In this document: piece after piece, positions 9,401 through 11,255 of the stretch
Layout of the letters: every line of letters starts with the position of its first letter
How positions within the stretch are numbered: position 1 is the stretch's first letter
Assembly (NCBI GenBank): GCA_001662425.1
Contig: BDDC01001795.1
Coordinates: 1-11,255 of the forward strand
Length of the DNA stretch: 11,255 nucleotides
Origin: Chlamydomonas sphaeroides
Lineage: Eukaryota; Chlorophyta; Chlorophyceae; Chlamydomonadales; Chlamydomonadaceae
Direction: 5' to 3'
Translations under genes and position numbers: made by a program
The notes under the pieces: model-generated
Database searches by the model: none
What the model was told of the DNA's origin: nothing
What the model saw: only the letters and a program-made list of their open reading frames with translations

Positions 9401-10885
9401 CAACAGCAGAGGACGATGACAGCTGGCTGGATGAACAGCCGCAACGACTGCAGGCCGAGCTGGAGCGTCGGCAAGCTGAGCTGGGCAGCCAAGGCGGTGG
9501 GGGGCGACGCGGCGAGGGAGGCGGTGGCGCGCCCAGCCAGGCTGCGCCGACCGATCAGGTGTGGGACGAAAGTTACAGCCAACCGCATTCATGGGGCCTT
9601 TCAACAAGCAGAACGTGTATTCCTTGCATTAAGTTTGCCTGGAGCTGACCTCAATGCCGTACATTACCGTACGCTGCCCGTGCAGGAGGTGGACGCCGAC
9701 GCCATCGCCTCCCGACTGCGCGGCTTCATGTCCGCGCTGTCAGGCCTGGAGGGTGTCGAGGACGGCGACGGAGACCGGCGCGGCCCGCATGCAGCGGTGC
9801 CGGTGGGCAGCAGCGGCGGCGCCACTGGCGTGGACTTGGACGCTGCGGGCTTTCTGCGGGAGCTGCGCAAGGTGCTGGGCCCTGTCGGACCCGACGGCGT
9901 GGAGGGCGGAGACGACGAGTCATGGTCATCGGGTGATGAGGGCTCGTCGTTCTTCTCTGATGACGACGAGGACGAAGGCGAGAGCGAGGATGTGGAGGAG
10001 GACGGCGAGGCAGGGTACGGAGGAGCGGAGCGCGCAGCGGCAGCCCGCGGCCCGGAGGCAAGCGGCCGCCGTCAGCGCCAGCCAACCGTGGAGCCGCCAA
10101 GCGAAGGCCCAACGACACCAGCGCTTCGTCGCGGCTTCCTGGCGCCGTCTCGCCAGGCCGCAGGCGAAGGCCGCAACCGCAGCGATGCGAACCGGCTGAA
10201 GGTGCCTTCGACAGCGGCCAGTGCTGATGCCAATCGGAGCGCTGTCGGTGGCTCCGCCGTCAAGCCCCCCATTGCGGCGCTGGCGCATCGGTCCGAGCGC
10301 TGGGAGGCTGCGACCGCCACCGACAGCGATGACGAGGACGAGGGCGAGGATGCGGAGGAGGAGGAGGAGCGCGGCAGCGATGACGACGGCGCCGACGCCA
10401 CAGCTCAGCTGCTGAGCGCACTGGGCGTCGGCGACGACGACGACGTGGGCTCCGCCGAGCGGGTGCATGGTGGCGCGGCCGCAGCCACCCGCACTGCCGC
10501 CGGCCGGGGGCGCTGTCATAGCAGCGGCGCTGACGAGGGGGACGGCTTCATGCAGCTCTACGACAAGGCCTTGGCGGCAGAGCTGGCCGGCACGACTCTG
10601 GCGCAGACCTTCGATGACGGCGCCGCCGCCACCACCGCGCCGCCACCGCCAGCTCCGGTGGCCGCGGCTGCACGCGTCGCTGCCGCGCTGGCGGCGCCCG
10701 AGGCTCCGTCGGCGGCAGCGACGCAGGTTCCTGACGCTGGCGAGGTTCTGGCCCCCGTGGACCTGGACATGGCGCTGGTGCGGAACCTGCTCAAGAGCAT
10801 GGCGGCGCAGGGCGGCGGGTCCGGGCCCGCGGGCAACATGGCGGCCATGCTGGGGCTGCAGCTGCCAGCGGGGGAGCCAGAGTGA
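3465..10885 (+). CDS. ECD: Ecdysoneless (ECD/SGT1-family) protein, complete, eight exons
   Basis: Orthologue of animal ECD. In animals this protein supports pre-mRNA splicing through PRPF8 and the R2TP chaperone and affects the cell cycle; its role in algae is inferred. Exons: 3465-3591, 3881-4269, 4478-4677, 4906-5085, 5233-5628, 5834-5988, 9380-9558 and 9686-10885 (2,826 nt, 941 residues); all phases match. Family blocks in order: YVWNRDPL (79-86), DDEWW (150-154), VWDNDGQFLLIEAA (173-186), AFYYRDADDMRA across exons 4/5 (from about 295), CHYAQLAGQRF, GYFDG, then EDDDSWLDEQP in exon 7. Exon 8 has acidic stretches near 617-652 and 753-781, including DSDD (755-758), then FMQLYDKAL (from 830) and the C-terminal PVDLDMALVRNLL block (from 899). 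An in-frame TAG (3423-3425) precedes the ATG. Ala/Gly-rich insertions (about 95-137) lengthen it beyond human ECD. Intron 6 (3,391 bp) contains FEN1 on the other strand. The exon 2 acceptor at 3880 was chosen by phase; other acceptors nearby need a weaker donor. Confidence 0.92.
4801..4861 (+). repeat. 7-bp tandem repeat (GCCTCAC)n in ECD intron 3
   Basis: Eight exact copies of GCCTCAC followed by a partial GCCTC, in the middle of ECD intron 3 (4678-4905). The array is perfect, which suggests recent expansion and length variation. It does not match the telomere repeats TTTAGGG or TTTTAGGG. Retention of the intron would stop translation before the array, at the TAG at 4781-4783, so the repeat is not coding. 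Confidence 0.95.
6114..6202 (+). repeat. Long intronic hairpin (30-bp stem), possible small-RNA precursor
   Basis: Arms 6114-6143 and 6173-6202 pair over 30 positions. The outer 19 are Watson-Crick, and the only two departures (6133/6183 and 6136/6180) are G.U wobbles in plus-strand RNA. In minus-strand RNA these two would be A.C mismatches. An inner stem 6153-6159 / 6165-6171 closes a 5-nt loop, with an asymmetric bulge at 6144-6152. It sits 126 bp inside ECD intron 6. It resembles a plant or algal miRNA precursor. An inverted-repeat transposon remnant is the alternative; I see no target-site duplication. Confidence 0.6.
6203..6741. other. Intronic sequence downstream of FEN1, nothing recognised
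   Basis: About 540 bp between the hairpin and the FEN1 stop, forming the FEN1 3' flank and part of ECD intron 6. Its base composition is less GC-rich than the exons. A small CTAGC-rich cluster lies at 6655-6680. No TGTAA was found on the FEN1 strand anywhere from 5989 to 6741, so the FEN1 poly(A) signal is not the canonical algal one or lies elsewhere. No gene, tRNA or transposon was recognised. Confidence 0.6.
6742..9204 (-). CDS. FEN1: Flap endonuclease 1, complete, nine exons, nested in ECD
   Basis: Structure-specific nuclease of the XPG/RAD2 family. It cuts 5' flaps during Okazaki-fragment maturation and long-patch base-excision repair, with PCNA, in the nucleus. Exons on the minus strand: 9204-8891, 8778-8685, 8598-8489, 8243-8156, 7997-7848, 7687-7580, 7449-7384, 7232-7070 and 6848-6742 (1,200 nt, 399 residues). 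All phases match and the length is close to the human protein. The N-terminal domain starts MGIHGLSKLL, with the Gly2 usual in the family. Metal-binding acids expected for the family are visible: D34 (AVDAS), D87 (VFDGKP), E159 and E161 (APSEAEAQC), D180 and D182 (ATEDMD), and D234 (GCDYC). The helix-hairpin-helix follows (TIRGIGAVRAL). The PCNA-binding PIP box QGRLENFF is at 339-346, before a Lys/Gly-rich tail ending GVGGGKK. An in-frame TAA at 9285-9283 lies upstream of the ATG. No active-site residue is missing. Confidence 0.96.
9205..9379 (-). promoter_or_regulatory. FEN1 leader and likely core promoter, inside ECD intron 6
   Basis: Only 175 bp separate the FEN1 ATG from ECD exon 7, so FEN1 upstream control sequence must lie here or overlap ECD exons 7-8. 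On the minus strand ATTCGCGC (9233-9226) fits the plant E2F consensus WTTSSCSS, and E2F control would suit an S-phase gene. The consensus is loose and a chance match in this GC-rich stretch is likely. No TATA box is evident. Confidence 0.35.
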
Positions 10886-10964
10886 GGGCAGTGCTCAAGG
10901 CTGCACTAATGGCGCTGGGTGCGGAAGTGACGGATGGAGCCTGTGAGGAGCATGTGAGCCCAGC

Positions 10965-10969
10965 TGTAA
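10965..10969 (+). terminator. Poly(A) signal TGTAA, proximal, for ECD
   Basis: TGTAA is the usual poly(A) signal of green algae, placed roughly 10-20 nt before cleavage. This copy lies 80 nt after the ECD stop codon. Use would give a very short 3' UTR. Confidence 0.5.
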
Positions 10970-11096
10970 GCCCAGGGCGGCATGCCAGCCAGGGCAAGCG
11001 TGCCGTGTGAAGGGACCAGGGGTCACGTCCCAGACAAGTTTTGGCACGACTGGCGCGAGTCGCTACGGTGGTGGGCGGCCCGACCGTTGCTACCAG

Positions 11097-11101
11097 TGTA
11101 A
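11097..11101 (+). terminator. Poly(A) signal TGTAA, distal, for ECD
   Basis: Second TGTAA, 212 nt after the ECD stop. It is at least as plausible as the proximal copy, because algal 3' UTRs are often a few hundred bases long. Both may be used. Confidence 0.5.
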
Positions 11102-11121
11102 TAGCGGAGTCATAGCGGAGT
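11101..11121 (+). repeat. Short direct repeat (ATAGCGGAGT twice)
   Basis: Two exact 10-bp copies at 11101-11110 and 11112-11121, one base apart, overlapping the distal TGTAA. Probably a minor slippage duplication in the ECD 3' region. Confidence 0.85.
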
Positions 11122-11255
11122 GTCACCGTGTGTCTTGTCAACGCTCTTCTGGGCATCAATCTGCTGCGATAGGAGGCGGGTGTGAGGACACATCTCGCCT
11201 ACAGAAGGCGCTGTCGCATCTACGCCTCCTCGCATTCCGGCGGGGGGGGACTTGT

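Larger units (their letters stand above)
10886..11255 (+). other. ECD 3' UTR and downstream flank
   Basis: 370 bp after the ECD stop with no recognisable gene. It contains two TGTAA motifs and a short direct repeat, and ends near an 8-G run. Where the ECD transcript ends cannot be fixed without cDNA. Confidence 0.6.

Noticed and set aside
9299..9685. Treating the second ECD half as a separate gene starting near 9299
   Set aside because: No good ATG or conserved start is visible there. The splice from exon 6 to exon 7 keeps phase and restores the ECD order seen in animal proteins.

Overview
The window reads as nuclear DNA of a GC-rich green alga (Chlorophyta; the Chlorella or Chlamydomonas type fits, but I cannot fix the species). 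The grounds are plant-type protein sequences, many short GC-rich GT-AG introns, Ala/Gly-rich insertions in otherwise conserved proteins, and TGTAA motifs (the green-algal poly(A) signal) after a stop codon. All three genes were rebuilt by joining exons whose phases match and whose junctions fall inside conserved family blocks.

Layout. Positions 39-2706, minus strand: 5' half of cytosolic-type tyrosyl-tRNA synthetase (four exons, 228 residues seen). The rest, including the KMSKS loop, lies beyond the left edge, which is a poly-C tract. Positions 2707-3464: a divergent promoter region, more AT-rich than its surroundings. Positions 3465-10885, plus strand: a complete ECD (ecdysoneless/SGT1-family) gene, eight exons, 941 residues. 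Positions 6742-9204, minus strand: a complete flap endonuclease 1 (FEN1) gene, nine exons, 399 residues, lying wholly inside the 3,391-bp sixth intron of ECD. Positions 10886-11255: ECD 3' UTR and flank.

The main result is the nested antisense pair. ECD exons 6 and 7 flank FEN1 and still join in frame inside a conserved ECD segment, so ECD is not broken. The host intron also holds a long hairpin (6114-6202) that is fully paired only when read as ECD-strand RNA. A second point is a 76-codon open extension upstream of the TyrRS ATG. It has no acidic residue and no ATG and resembles a mitochondrial presequence.

The genes serve different core tasks: tRNA charging (TyrRS), a Prp8/R2TP-linked splicing and cell-cycle factor (ECD), and Okazaki-flap removal and base-excision repair (FEN1). 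They do not form a pathway or operon. No mobile element, CRISPR array, tRNA or rRNA gene was recognised.
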